From CAVQGM01 sp963712065 (GTDB taxonomy: Bacteria > Actinomycetota > Acidimicrobiia > Acidimicrobiales > Acidimicrobilacustridaceae), in assembly GCA_963712065.1 (NCBI GenBank), contig CAVQGM010000002.1, positions 1,240,001 through 1,304,000 of the forward strand: DNA of 64,000 nucleotides, in the 5' to 3' direction. Within the stretch, counting starts at the first letter, position 1. Each line of letters begins with the position of its first letter. The position numbers were made by a program, and so were the translations under genes. Below are positions 8,731 to 17,156 of the stretch, one piece after another. The notes under the pieces are model-generated. The model made no database searches and was not told the DNA's origin. It worked only from the letters and a program-made list of their open reading frames with translations.

Positions 8731-10572
8731 TCATCCGTCGAGGGCGCGGATCTCGGCCACCGCGTGCCGGAGCATGTCCGACAGGTTCCGACCGAGCGCG
8801 GCGAGCAGATGGGCGTGGATGACCGGGTGATCGGCGGCGAGCCGACCGAGCGCCTCGGTGGTGAGGGACCGGACCACGCACGGCTCGTCGGCGACGACGC
8901 TCGCCGAACGGATGCCGCGGTCGAGCGCGGCCGCCTCGCCGAACACGGTGCCCGGACCGAAGGCGCGGAGGCGCTTGCTGCGATCGCCGGCCCCGCTGAC
9001 GTCGATGCGGACCGTCGCGCTGCCCACGCTGAGGAAGCACAGCCGGTCGGCCGGCTCGCCCTCCCGGAGGATGACCTCACCGGGTCCGAACGCGTCGACG
9101 ACGAGCCACTCGGCGATCACGGCCCGATCCCGGTCGTCCAGGTCGCGCAGGATGTCGACCCGATCGAGCGGGAGCTCCTCGCCACCCGATCCGCCGACGG
9201 GCGCGCCGAGGTCGGCGGCGAGCACGAGATCCTCACCCATCTCGAGGGCCAGGTCGACGTCGCGCACCACGTCCGCCGCCGGCCAGGCCACGTTCGGGTC
9301 CGACACGGCTGCCCGCATCAACGCCCCGGGCGCCCCGGCGAGGAGCAGGGTGACGCCGGCGGCCGAGACGCGGCGGTGCAGCTCGCCGAGCAGGACCATG
9401 GCGCCGGCGGTGGCCCGCCCGATCCGCCGAGCGTCGAGCACGACCGCGTTCGTCCCCGGGTAGACCGACTCGACCGTGCGGACGAGCCGCTCCGCGGTGG
9501 CGAAGAACAGGTCGCCCTGGAGCTGCAGCACCGTGACGGCGGAGCCCGACTGCTCGAGGCGGTGCCGATGCTCGATCGGGCGCACCCGCTTCGAGCTCAC
9601 CTCGCTGGCCCGGTAGGTGCGGGCGACCACCGGTGAGGGCGTGGCGGTGGCGTCGAGCAGGTGGAGGTTGAGGTCGTCGGCCAGCGCTTCACAGGCCCGC
9701 ACGCCGCGACAGCTGTTGCCGTGGGGGTCGAGGCGGGGCGAGAACGTCCCGACCCCCACCTGACCCGGGAGCACGGCGATGATCCCCCCACCGACACCCG
9801 ACTTGGCCGGCAGCCCGACGCGGAACATCCACTCGCCCGACCAGTCGTACATGCCGCAGGTCGCCATCACCGAGAGCACCTTGCTCACGTGCTCGGCCTC
9901 GAGCGCCCGCTCCCCCGTCCTCGGGTTGACCCCGCCGTTGGCGAGCGTCGCCGCCATCATCGCCAGGTCGCTCGCCGACACCAGGATGCTGCACTGCTCG
10001 AAGTAGACGTCGAGGTGCTCCTCGACCGGCTCCTCGATCATCCCCGAGCTCAGCTCGAGGTAGGCGATCGCCCGATTCCGGTGGCCGGTGCGCCGTTCGG
10101 AGTCGGCCACGTCCCCGTCGATGGTGAGGGTCCGCCCGGCGTAGCGGCCGAAGGTGTCGAGCACCCGCTGCCGACGATCGGCGAGCCCCTCCCCCTTGAC
10201 CATCGCCGCGCAGGCGATGGCGCCGGCGTTGACCATGGGGTTGGGGGGACGGTTGTTGACCTCGTCCATGACGATCGAGTTGAACGCCTCACCCGACGGC
10301 TCGACGCCGACCCGGGCCTGCACGTACTCGACGCCGTGGTCGTCGAGGGCGAGGCCGTAGACGAACGGCTTGGAGATGGACTGGATGGTGAACAGGTGCT
10401 CGTCGTCGCCGGTGCCGACCACGTGGCCGTCGAGGGTGGCCACCGACAGGCCGAAGCGATCGGGCTCGACCTTCGACAGCTCGGGGATGTACGAGGCCAC
10501 CTCGCCCTCGTCGAGTCCCCGCAGCGAGTGATGGATGCGGGCCAGGCACGCCTCCATCGCCGATCCTGCCAT
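8731..10572 (-). CDS. glsA: Glutaminase fused to STAS and cyclic-nucleotide-binding domains
   Basis: A 613-residue fusion. Residues about 1-305 are a serine-dependent glutaminase (glutamine to glutamate plus ammonia): the catalytic S-x-x-K is S65/K68 in QSISKPF, and NNRPPNPMVNAGAI is a family signature. Residues about 335-445 form a STAS domain (LQGDLFFATAERL, VVLDARRIGRATAGA). Residues about 470-600 form a cyclic-nucleotide-binding domain (GPGEVILREGEPADR, GTVFGEAAALDRGIRSASV). The usual bacterial enzyme is about 310 residues and has neither extension. The ATG at 10572 is preferred to in-frame starts further upstream because GAGGGAG precedes it closely. The C-terminal half resembles the small cNMP protein encoded convergently at 8240-8668. 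Confidence 0.86.
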   Translation of the reverse strand: MAGSAMEACLARIHHSLRGLDEGEVASYIPELSKVEPDRFGLSVATLDGHVVGTGDDEHLFTIQSISKPFVYGLALDDHGVEYVQARVGVEPSGEAFNSIVMDEVNNRPPNPMVNAGAIACAAMVKGEGLADRRQRVLDTFGRYAGRTLTIDGDVADSERRTGHRNRAIAYLELSSGMIEEPVEEHLDVYFEQCSILVSASDLAMMAATLANGGVNPRTGERALEAEHVSKVLSVMATCGMYDWSGEWMFRVGLPAKSGVGGGIIAVLPGQVGVGTFSPRLDPHGNSCRGVRACEALADDLNLHLLDATATPSPVVARTYRASEVSSKRVRPIEHRHRLEQSGSAVTVLQLQGDLFFATAERLVRTVESVYPGTNAVVLDARRIGRATAGAMVLLGELHRRVSAAGVTLLLAGAPGALMRAAVSDPNVAWPAADVVRDVDLALEMGEDLVLAADLGAPVGGSGGEELPLDRVDILRDLDDRDRAVIAEWLVVDAFGPGEVILREGEPADRLCFLSVGSATVRIDVSGAGDRSKRLRAFGPGTVFGEAAALDRGIRSASVVADEPCVVRSLTTEALGRLAADHPVIHAHLLAALGRNLSDMLRHAVAEIRALDG

Positions 10573-10696
10573 CGCTCCCTCTCGCCGGCCCGACCTCGTG
10601 CGCACCGTACCCAGCCCGAGGCCCGGCGGTGTTGCCAGCTCGTGAACGACGTCTGACGGCTCCCCGGTCGAGCCGGCCTTCGGTACCGTCTCGGGC

Positions 10697-11050
10697 ATGG
10701 AGCCGCTCGCCATCCACCACGTGTCGATCAACGTCGGAGACGTCGAGGCCGGCGTGGCCTTCTACACCGACGCGCTGGGGGCGACCGTCCGCGCCGACCG
10801 CCCCGACTTCGGATTCGGCGGCGCCTGGCTCGACCTGGGGAGCCAGCAGCTCCACCTGATCGAGGCCGACACCCCGCCCAACCTCGGACAGCACTTCGCC
10901 GTCCTGGTGCCCGACCTCGACGCCGCCGTGGAGGAGCTGCGGGCGAAGGGGTTCGCCCTCGCCGATCCGTCACCGGTCGGACGCAACCGACAGACGTTCA
11001 TCGAGGACCCGGCGGGCAACGTCGTCGAGCTCCACGAGGTCGGCGCCTGA
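10697..11050 (+). CDS. VOC-family (glyoxalase-fold) protein
   Basis: A 117-residue single vicinal-oxygen-chelate domain. The start IHHVSINVGDVEAGVAFY gives the first metal-type His, and the end FIEDPAGNVVELHEVG gives the Glu typical of the second beta-alpha-beta-beta-beta unit; GQHFAVLVPDLDAAVEEL is the second-half start. The family includes glyoxalase I, methylmalonyl-CoA epimerase and ring-cleaving dioxygenases; this short member cannot be assigned to one reaction. It is transcribed alone, divergent from glsA (124 bp between starts) and convergent with ppk2. Confidence 0.8.
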   Translation: MEPLAIHHVSINVGDVEAGVAFYTDALGATVRADRPDFGFGGAWLDLGSQQLHLIEADTPPNLGQHFAVLVPDLDAAVEELRAKGFALADPSPVGRNRQTFIEDPAGNVVELHEVGA

Positions 11051-11078
11051 TCGTCGCCCCGACGGCGACGAGCCGCGG

Positions 11079-11903
11079 TCAGTAGCGGTCGGGCACGAGG
11101 TGGTGGTCGCGTCGCGGTTCGACGTAGCCCTCGGGCTTCTGCCGCTTCGGGAGCTTCACCGTCTTGTGGGGCACCCGTTCGTAGGGGATCTGGTCGAGCA
11201 GGTGGCTGATGATGTTGAGCCGAGCCCGCTTCTTGTCGTTGGAGTCGGCCACGAACCACGGCGCCCAACCGGTGTCGGTGGCGAGGAGCATGTCGTCTCG
11301 GGCCCGCGAGTAGTCGTACCAGCGGGAGTACGACTCCAGGTCCATCGGTGACAGCTTCCAGGTCTTGCGCCCGTCGTCGATGCGGGCCTCGAGCCGGCGG
11401 GTCTGCTCCTGCTGGTCGACCTCGAGCCAGTACTTGAGCAGGATGATGCCCGAGTCGACCATGGCCTTCTCGACGCCCGGTGCCATCTCGAGGAAGTGGT
11501 GGGCTTCCTGCTCGGTGCAGAACCCCATGACCCGCTCGACCCCGGCCCGGTTGTACCAACTGCGGTCGAAGATGACGACCTCGCCACCCGCCGGGAAGTG
11601 GGGCAGGTAGCGCTGCACGTACATCTGGGTCTTCTCCCGCTCGGTGGGCGCGGGGAGGGCGACGACACGGAACACGCGGGGGCTGACCCGCTCGGTGATG
11701 CGCTTGATCACCCCGCCCTTGCCGGCGCCGTCGCGTCCCTCGAACACGATGCACACCTTGGCGCCGGACTTGACGACCCATTGCTGCAGGTGGACGAGCT
11801 CCACCTGCAGCCCGGCGAGCTCTTTCTCGTATCGCTTGCGGGACAGCTTCGGTCGTTCGGCCTCGTCCCCGGCGCCGTGGTGCGTCTTCGGTCTCTTGCC
11901 CAT
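11079..11903 (-). CDS. ppk2: Polyphosphate kinase 2 (PPK2, class I)
   Basis: A 274-residue P-loop kinase that transfers phosphate between polyphosphate and nucleoside diphosphates. Walker A is EGRDGAGK (residues 55-62), Walker B lies in VVIFDRSWYNRAGVERVMGF, and the lid region with conserved basic residues follows (RLEARIDDGRKTWKLS). The C-terminal part SRARDDMLLATDTGWAPW and the RLNIISHLLDQIPYE stretch are diagnostic for PPK2. The ATG at 11903 begins a short basic leader MGKRPK; a longer open frame continues upstream but has no coding character. The gene is monocistronic, convergent with the VOC gene and divergent from the thiolase-like gene. Confidence 0.93.
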   Translation of the reverse strand: MGKRPKTHHGAGDEAERPKLSRKRYEKELAGLQVELVHLQQWVVKSGAKVCIVFEGRDGAGKGGVIKRITERVSPRVFRVVALPAPTEREKTQMYVQRYLPHFPAGGEVVIFDRSWYNRAGVERVMGFCTEQEAHHFLEMAPGVEKAMVDSGIILLKYWLEVDQQEQTRRLEARIDDGRKTWKLSPMDLESYSRWYDYSRARDDMLLATDTGWAPWFVADSNDKKRARLNIISHLLDQIPYERVPHKTVKLPKRQKPEGYVEPRRDHHLVPDRY

Positions 11904-11990
11904 GACGGTTGGTCTAGCGCGGGTCGCCTCGCCGGAACGGGGCCGAAGGTCCCCACCAGCTGGCCTGGCCGCCTCGACGCGGTCGACGTT

Positions 11991-12038
11991 CCCGCGCACC
12001 GGCCCGCGGACCGGCCCGCGCACCGGCCCGCGCACCGG
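11991..12038. repeat. Four tandem copies of a 12-bp GC-rich unit
   Basis: The unit CCCGCGCACCGG occurs four times head to tail; copy two differs by one base (CCCGCGGACCGG). It lies in the 234-bp gap between the divergent starts of ppk2 (11903) and the thiolase-like gene (12138). The spacing of one helical turn plus about 1.5 bp could allow repeated protein binding, but the array may simply be a slippage product. Confidence 0.85.
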
Positions 12039-12137
12039 CCCTCGCTGCCCGGGATGCGATCCTTCGCCGCGACCCGGGGACCGCGGCCGGATGCCTCCTC
12101 CGTAGGATGCCGCCGTGCCGCCGAGCGAGGTCCGCCC

Positions 12138-13619
12138 GTGACCGTGCCGCCCCGGACGCCCGTGCTCGTGGGTGTCGGCGTGGCCGACCAGCGCCACGAC
12201 GACCCGCTCGCCGGGACCGACGCCGTGGGCCTCATGCGAGCCGCCCTCGACGCCGCGGCGGCCGATGCCGGCGCCGGCGGCCCGGCCCTGCTCGACCGGG
12301 TCGACGAGGTGATCGTCCCCGAGGGCATCTGGGCCACCCGCGATCCGGGCCGGCACGTGCTCGCCGGCCGCTCTCCCGACGCCCGCTCGGTCCTGGTGGC
12401 GGTCGGGGTGCTCCAGCAGTCGGCGTTCACCCGGGCGGCGGCCGCCGTCCGCACCGGTGAGGCGGACGTCGTCGTCGTGTGCGGCGGGGAGGCGAAGTGG
12501 CGATCGCTCCGGGCGCAGGTCCGCGGCGTCGAGGTGCCCGAGACCCGCGACCGGGACGGCCGCCGCGCGGACGTGGTCCTGGCCCCGGGGGCCGACGTGC
12601 TCGGCCCGGTCGAGATCGAGCGGGGCCTCGCCGCTCCGACCCACCAGTACGCGGTCATGGAGTCGGCCCTTCGCCACGACGCCGGCCGATCGCCGGCCGC
12701 GCACGCCCGTCACGTGGCCGCGCTGGTGGCCGGGATGAGCGAGGTGGCGGCCGGCAACCCGCGGGCGTGGAACCCGCACGCCACGACCGTCGACGAGGTG
12801 CTCGCCGCGCCGCTCGTCGCCGAGCCGTACACCAAGCCGTGCTGCGCGCAGTGGAACGTCGACCAGGCCGCCGCCTTCGTGCTGTGCGCCGCCGAGGTGG
12901 CCGAGGGGGCCGGGGTGGCGCACGACCGCTGGCTGTTCCCCGCGGCGTCGGTCGAGTCCAACCTGATGGTGCCGCTCACCGAGCGGGCCGCGCTGCACCG
13001 CTCCTTCGCCGCCGCCGAGGTGGGGCGGGCGCTCGGCCGGCTGGCCGGCCGGCCGGTCGCCGAGGTGGACCTGCTCGAGCTCTACAGCTGCTTCCCCGCC
13101 GCGCTGCAGATCCAGTGCCGCGAGCTCGGCCTGGGTGACCGAGCCGGCTCGGAGCTGACGGTGACCGGCGGCATGCACTTCGCCGGCGGTCCGCTGAACT
13201 CGTTCACCCTCCAGGCCCTCGCCCGCATCGTGGACGAGCTCCGCGGGCACCCGGACGCCACCGCGCTCCTCACCTCGATCAGCGGGATGATGACCAAGGT
13301 GGGCGGCGGCCTGTGGTCGTCGAGTCCGCCTCCCGGGGGCTTCCGCGCCGAGGACGTCACCGACGCCGTGCGGGCGGCCACGGCGACGATGTCCGTCGAT
13401 CGTGACCACACCGGCGAGGCGATCATCGCCGGCTACACGGTCGGGCATCGAGGCGGCGAGCCCGTCGACGCGGTGGTGATCGCCGATGCCCCGGCCGGCA
13501 CCCGAGCGGTCGCCACCAGCGTCGACCCGTCGATCGTCGCCACCCTGCGCGACGGCGAGTGGTGTGGCGGCGTCGTGTGGGTGCAGGAGGATCGGATCGT
13601 CGACCTCATTCGACGTTGA
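12138..13619 (+). CDS. Thiolase-like acetyl-CoA acetyltransferase family protein
   Basis: A 493-residue protein with the thiolase fold, related to the SCP-x/acetyl-CoA acetyltransferase group often linked to acyl chain or steroid degradation. N-terminal RTPVLVGVGVADQR and the central segments VVCGGEAKW and YTKPCCAQWNVDQAA fit that group, and DLLELYSCFPAALQIQ is at the position of the second-domain motif. The classical C-terminal CxG thiolase motif is not evident, so the enzyme may not be a true thiolase. Start is GTG at 12138, with GTG at 12144 as an alternative. Its 3' end overlaps the convergent permease gene by 14 bp. Confidence 0.75.
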   Translation: MTVPPRTPVLVGVGVADQRHDDPLAGTDAVGLMRAALDAAAADAGAGGPALLDRVDEVIVPEGIWATRDPGRHVLAGRSPDARSVLVAVGVLQQSAFTRAAAAVRTGEADVVVVCGGEAKWRSLRAQVRGVEVPETRDRDGRRADVVLAPGADVLGPVEIERGLAAPTHQYAVMESALRHDAGRSPAAHARHVAALVAGMSEVAAGNPRAWNPHATTVDEVLAAPLVAEPYTKPCCAQWNVDQAAAFVLCAAEVAEGAGVAHDRWLFPAASVESNLMVPLTERAALHRSFAAAEVGRALGRLAGRPVAEVDLLELYSCFPAALQIQCRELGLGDRAGSELTVTGGMHFAGGPLNSFTLQALARIVDELRGHPDATALLTSISGMMTKVGGGLWSSSPPPGGFRAEDVTDAVRAATATMSVDRDHTGEAIIAGYTVGHRGGEPVDAVVIADAPAGTRAVATSVDPSIVATLRDGEWCGGVVWVQEDRIVDLIRR

Positions 13620-16152
13620 TCGCCTCCAGCACCTTCATCCTCGCCGCTCGCCGAGCGGGCAGCACCCCCGCGACCACGCCGAGCACGGCCGAGACGACGA
13701 GCACGGCGACGAGGGACCCGACCGGCACCGCGACGCGCGTGATGAACGACTCCGGCATGGCCAGGGCGGCCGCCACCCCGAGCCCGAGCCCGATCAGCAA
13801 GCCCGCCAGCGCGCCGAAGACGGCGACGATGAGCGCCTCGAGCAGCACCATGATCCGGGTCTGGCCGCGGGCCTGGCCGACGGCGCGGAGCAGCCCGATC
13901 TCGCGCGTCCGCTCGACGACCGAGAGGGCGAGGGTGTTGGCGATGCCGAGGAGGGCGATGAACAGGGCCAGCCCGAGGAGCCCGTTGACGGCCACGAGCA
14001 CCTGGTCGAGCTGGGCCTGCTGGCTCCGGTTGAACTGGTCCCGTGTCTCGACCTCGACCTGGGGGTACGCGACGAGGGCGTCCTCGATGGCTCGGCGCTC
14101 GCCGTCGGGGTCGACGCCGGAGGCGACCGTGGCGAAGACGAAGAAGTCGAGCGCGTTGGTGGGGTAGGCCTGGGTGAAGGTCGCCAGATCCATCACGTAG
14201 TTGCCCGCGAAGGTGGCGTCGTCGTAGATGCCGGCCACCCGTACGGTGCGGGGTCCGCCGCTCGCGTAGGTCACCTCGACCGTGTCACCGACCTCGAGCC
14301 CACGCTCGCGGGCGGGGTCCACGTGGATGAGGACGGTGTCGGGCCCGAGATCGGCGATGGATCCCTCCTGCAGACCGATGTCCACGACCTCACCCGCCGC
14401 TGACGGATCCACCGCGGTGATGTCGGCCTCGATGCCGTCGATGGCGAAGCGGTCGAAGCGCACGCCCGTGACCGCGTCGATGCCGGGAAGGGCCCGGAGG
14501 TCGTCGGCGACCTTCGGACTGAACCCGCTGAACCCACCTCCGGTGATCACGAAGTCGGCGGTGACCGCGCCTGACACGGCGTCGGAGAACGACTGCTTGA
14601 TCGACTCGCCGACGACGAAGGCGGTGGTGACCAGGGCGAGGCCGATCATGAGCGCGGCCGCCGTCCGGGAGGTGCGGAACGGGTTGCGCATGGCATTGGC
14701 ACGGGCCAGCGATCCGGTCGGGTGCACGACGCGTGCGACCGGCCAGCCCAGCGCTGCGACGACGGGCGCGGCGATGAGCGGTCCGAGGCTCGCCACCCCG
14801 AGGAAGATCCCCGCCGCACCGACCGCAAGGGCGACGAAGGTGACCACCGTCTCCTCGGCCACGAACAGCCCGTAGGCCACGACCAGGACGGCGCCGACGC
14901 TGACGACGGCGCCCATGACCAGACGGACGGGCCGTGACCCGTCGGGTGCCCGGTAGCCCGACTGCATGCCCTCGACGGGGGCGACCCGCGCCGCGCGTCG
15001 GGCGGGGGCCAGCGCCGACAGGACGGTGACGGGCAGGGCGACGACGAACGCAGCGAGCAGGGTGCGGGGCGAGACGACCAGGGCCCGATCCGGGAGGTCG
15101 AAGCCGCCGGCGGCGAGGAGGCCCTGCAGGGCCACGGCGATCACCAGCCCGAACGCGACCCCGATGGCTCCGGCGACGACACCGATGACCGCCGCCTCGA
15201 CGAGCACGCTGGTGACGACCTGCCGGGCGCTGGCACCGAGGGCACGAACGAGCGACAGCTCTCGCACCCGCTGCCCGAGGACGATGGCGAAGGTGTTGTT
15301 GATGTAGAACGCGGAGACGAACACGGCGATGCCCGCGAACGCGAGCAGCACGTTCTGGAACACGGAGAGCAGGCCGCTCACCTGCCGCTGGCTCTCGTCG
15401 ACCACCTGCTGGCTCGGCACGGCCTCGACCCCGGGCGGCAGGACGGTCTGGATCCGTGCCGCCACCTCCGGGATGTCGGTGCCGGGCTCGACGACGACAT
15501 CGACGCTGTCGACCTGGCCGCCGGTGTCGAGCACGTCGGCCGCCCACGCGGGGTCCATGCCCGTCAGTCGGGCACCGAGGAGGCTGTTCGATGCTCCGTA
15601 GGTGAAGATGCCGACGATCTCCACGTCGACCTGGCCATCGAGGACGAGCATCCGGGTGCGGTCCCCGACGGCGAAGTCGTAGTCCTGCGCGGTGCCGCGG
15701 TCGATGACCACCTCACCCGGTCGTTCCGGTGGGCGACCCACGTCGAGCGTGGCCGGGTTGACGCTCGGCTCCGCCGGCCAGCTCAGCCCGAAGAAGGGGG
15801 CGCCGGAGGTGGTGACCGGCTCTCCGGCCTCGTCGAGGAGCTGGGCATAGCCGGCGACCTGCCCGACGGCGGCGGCGACTCCGTCGACCCGGCTCACCGG
15901 CTCCGCCAGGTTGCCGTCGATCCGGCCCCGGGTCGCGGGGCCGCCGCTCGAGCCCGAGTCCAGGTTCGAGGTGGCGCGCACGGTGACGTCGACCGACGTG
16001 ATGGTCTCGAGGAGCTCGTCGACGGAACGGCGCAGGGTGTCGGTGACCACGAAGGCGCCGACCACGAACCCCACGCCCATGAGCACCGCGAACGACGTCA
16101 TGGCGAACCGCGCCTTGTGGGCCAGCAGGGTGCGGAGGCTGAGTCTGAACAT
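13606..16152 (-). CDS. FtsX-like ABC transporter permease (MacB type, duplicated)
   Basis: An 848-residue permease with one N-terminal helix after a short cytosolic start (MFRLSLRTLLAHKARFAMTSFAVLMGVGF), a large extracytoplasmic MacB-type domain, a three-helix FtsX domain (about 255-370), a middle helix region, a second periplasmic domain and a second FtsX domain at the C-terminus (AQLDQVLVAVNGLLGLALFI...). Such proteins export lipids, peptides or lipoproteins with a separate ATPase. No ABC ATPase gene lies next to it here, which is unusual. The ATG at 16152 is chosen because the conserved N-terminal helix begins there. Confidence 0.9.
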   Translation of the reverse strand: MFRLSLRTLLAHKARFAMTSFAVLMGVGFVVGAFVVTDTLRRSVDELLETITSVDVTVRATSNLDSGSSGGPATRGRIDGNLAEPVSRVDGVAAAVGQVAGYAQLLDEAGEPVTTSGAPFFGLSWPAEPSVNPATLDVGRPPERPGEVVIDRGTAQDYDFAVGDRTRMLVLDGQVDVEIVGIFTYGASNSLLGARLTGMDPAWAADVLDTGGQVDSVDVVVEPGTDIPEVAARIQTVLPPGVEAVPSQQVVDESQRQVSGLLSVFQNVLLAFAGIAVFVSAFYINNTFAIVLGQRVRELSLVRALGASARQVVTSVLVEAAVIGVVAGAIGVAFGLVIAVALQGLLAAGGFDLPDRALVVSPRTLLAAFVVALPVTVLSALAPARRAARVAPVEGMQSGYRAPDGSRPVRLVMGAVVSVGAVLVVAYGLFVAEETVVTFVALAVGAAGIFLGVASLGPLIAAPVVAALGWPVARVVHPTGSLARANAMRNPFRTSRTAAALMIGLALVTTAFVVGESIKQSFSDAVSGAVTADFVITGGGFSGFSPKVADDLRALPGIDAVTGVRFDRFAIDGIEADITAVDPSAAGEVVDIGLQEGSIADLGPDTVLIHVDPARERGLEVGDTVEVTYASGGPRTVRVAGIYDDATFAGNYVMDLATFTQAYPTNALDFFVFATVASGVDPDGERRAIEDALVAYPQVEVETRDQFNRSQQAQLDQVLVAVNGLLGLALFIALLGIANTLALSVVERTREIGLLRAVGQARGQTRIMVLLEALIVAVFGALAGLLIGLGLGVAAALAMPESFITRVAVPVGSLVAVLVVSAVLGVVAGVLPARRAARMKVLEAINVE

Positions 16153-16313
16153 GCTGTCCCGGTTCGGTCGGCGGTCGGGTGGTCTCCTCCCCGGATCGTC
16201 CCCTCTGCCCGGCCGAGGCGACCAGGGTCCGACGTCGCACGATGGCGACTCGAGGGTCAGCGCCCGGCCCCGACCGATCGCAGCCGGCCCGCCGGCCGGG
16301 TCTCGGTCGAGCG

Positions 16314-17156
16314 TCAGCCCTCCCACCACCAGGCGAGGCCGACGAGGCCCGGACCGACGTGCACGAGCATCACCGAGCCGAACGACCCGACGAAGGCGTC
16401 GGCGTCGGGCACCTCGACGAGCAGGGCCGACAGCAGCGATCGGGCGCGGTCGGGGCAGGCGGCCTCCAGCGCGGCGGCGTGGAGCTTCGGAGCCTCCACG
16501 TCATGTGGCCGGGAGGCGAGGCAACGGTGCACGATCCGGTGTTCGGCGGCGGCCTTCCCGAGGGCCGGGTGCAGGGCCCGGGCGGCGCCCTCGCGGAACT
16601 CGAACATGGGGTTGACCCGCAGGGCACGCGACGCCGTTCCCGCGAGGTCGGGCACCCGGCCGCTGCGGACGAGGTGGTCGAGGCCGTCGAGGGTCGCGAC
16701 GAGATGGATCCGGTCGATCACCGTCCTCGCCTCGGCCACGACCTCCGCCGCGCTCGCCCCCTGCTCGGCCCGCCTCGCCGCGGCCAACGCGACCAGTCCC
16801 TCGCCGCCGGCGGCCGAACGGGTGTCCACCACGTGCACGGCGTCGCCGACCATCGACGCGCCGACCATCGCCGTGTCGTAGGTGCTGCTCATCGACGACG
16901 ACACCGTCAGCGCGACCACCTCGTCGGCGCGCTGCAGCGCCTGCTCGATCGAGACCGTCCAGTCCCCCGGGCTCGGCCCGGACGTCGTGACGGTTCCGTC
17001 GGCCAGCCGGGCGAGCAGCTCGTCGGGGGGGACGTCGCGGTCGGGCCGGCTGGCCCCGTCGATGACGACCGTCATGGGCACGATCTCGATGCCGTACCGG
17101 TCAGCCAGCTCGGCGGGCAGGGACGCGGCGCTGTCGACCACGATGGCGGTGCTCAT
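16314..17156 (-). CDS. DegV-family fatty-acid-binding protein (FakB-like)
   Basis: A 280-residue DegV protein. It begins with STAIVVDSAASLPAELADRY, and the fatty-acid carboxylate-binding motif TTSGPSPGDW is present at about residues 78-87; the later region STYDTAMVGASMV and GLDHLVRSGRV also match. FakB-type DegV proteins present fatty acids to a FakA kinase that makes acyl-phosphate. The ATG at 17156 overlaps the stop of the upstream PlsY-like gene (ATGA), so the two are coupled; PlsY enzymes use acyl-phosphate. No FakA gene is seen in the window. Confidence 0.86.
   Translation of the reverse strand: MSTAIVVDSAASLPAELADRYGIEIVPMTVVIDGASRPDRDVPPDELLARLADGTVTTSGPSPGDWTVSIEQALQRADEVVALTVSSSMSSTYDTAMVGASMVGDAVHVVDTRSAAGGEGLVALAAARRAEQGASAAEVVAEARTVIDRIHLVATLDGLDHLVRSGRVPDLAGTASRALRVNPMFEFREGAARALHPALGKAAAEHRIVHRCLASRPHDVEAPKLHAAALEAACPDRARSLLSALLVEVPDADAFVGSFGSVMLVHVGPGLVGLAWWWEG

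Noticed and set aside
11991..12038. CRISPR array
   Set aside because: Units are 12 bp with no spacers and no cas genes nearby. No CRISPR-like array was found anywhere in the window.
12138..13619. Classical thiolase with three catalytic motifs
   Set aside because: The C-terminal CxG motif is not seen, so only a thiolase-like label is given.
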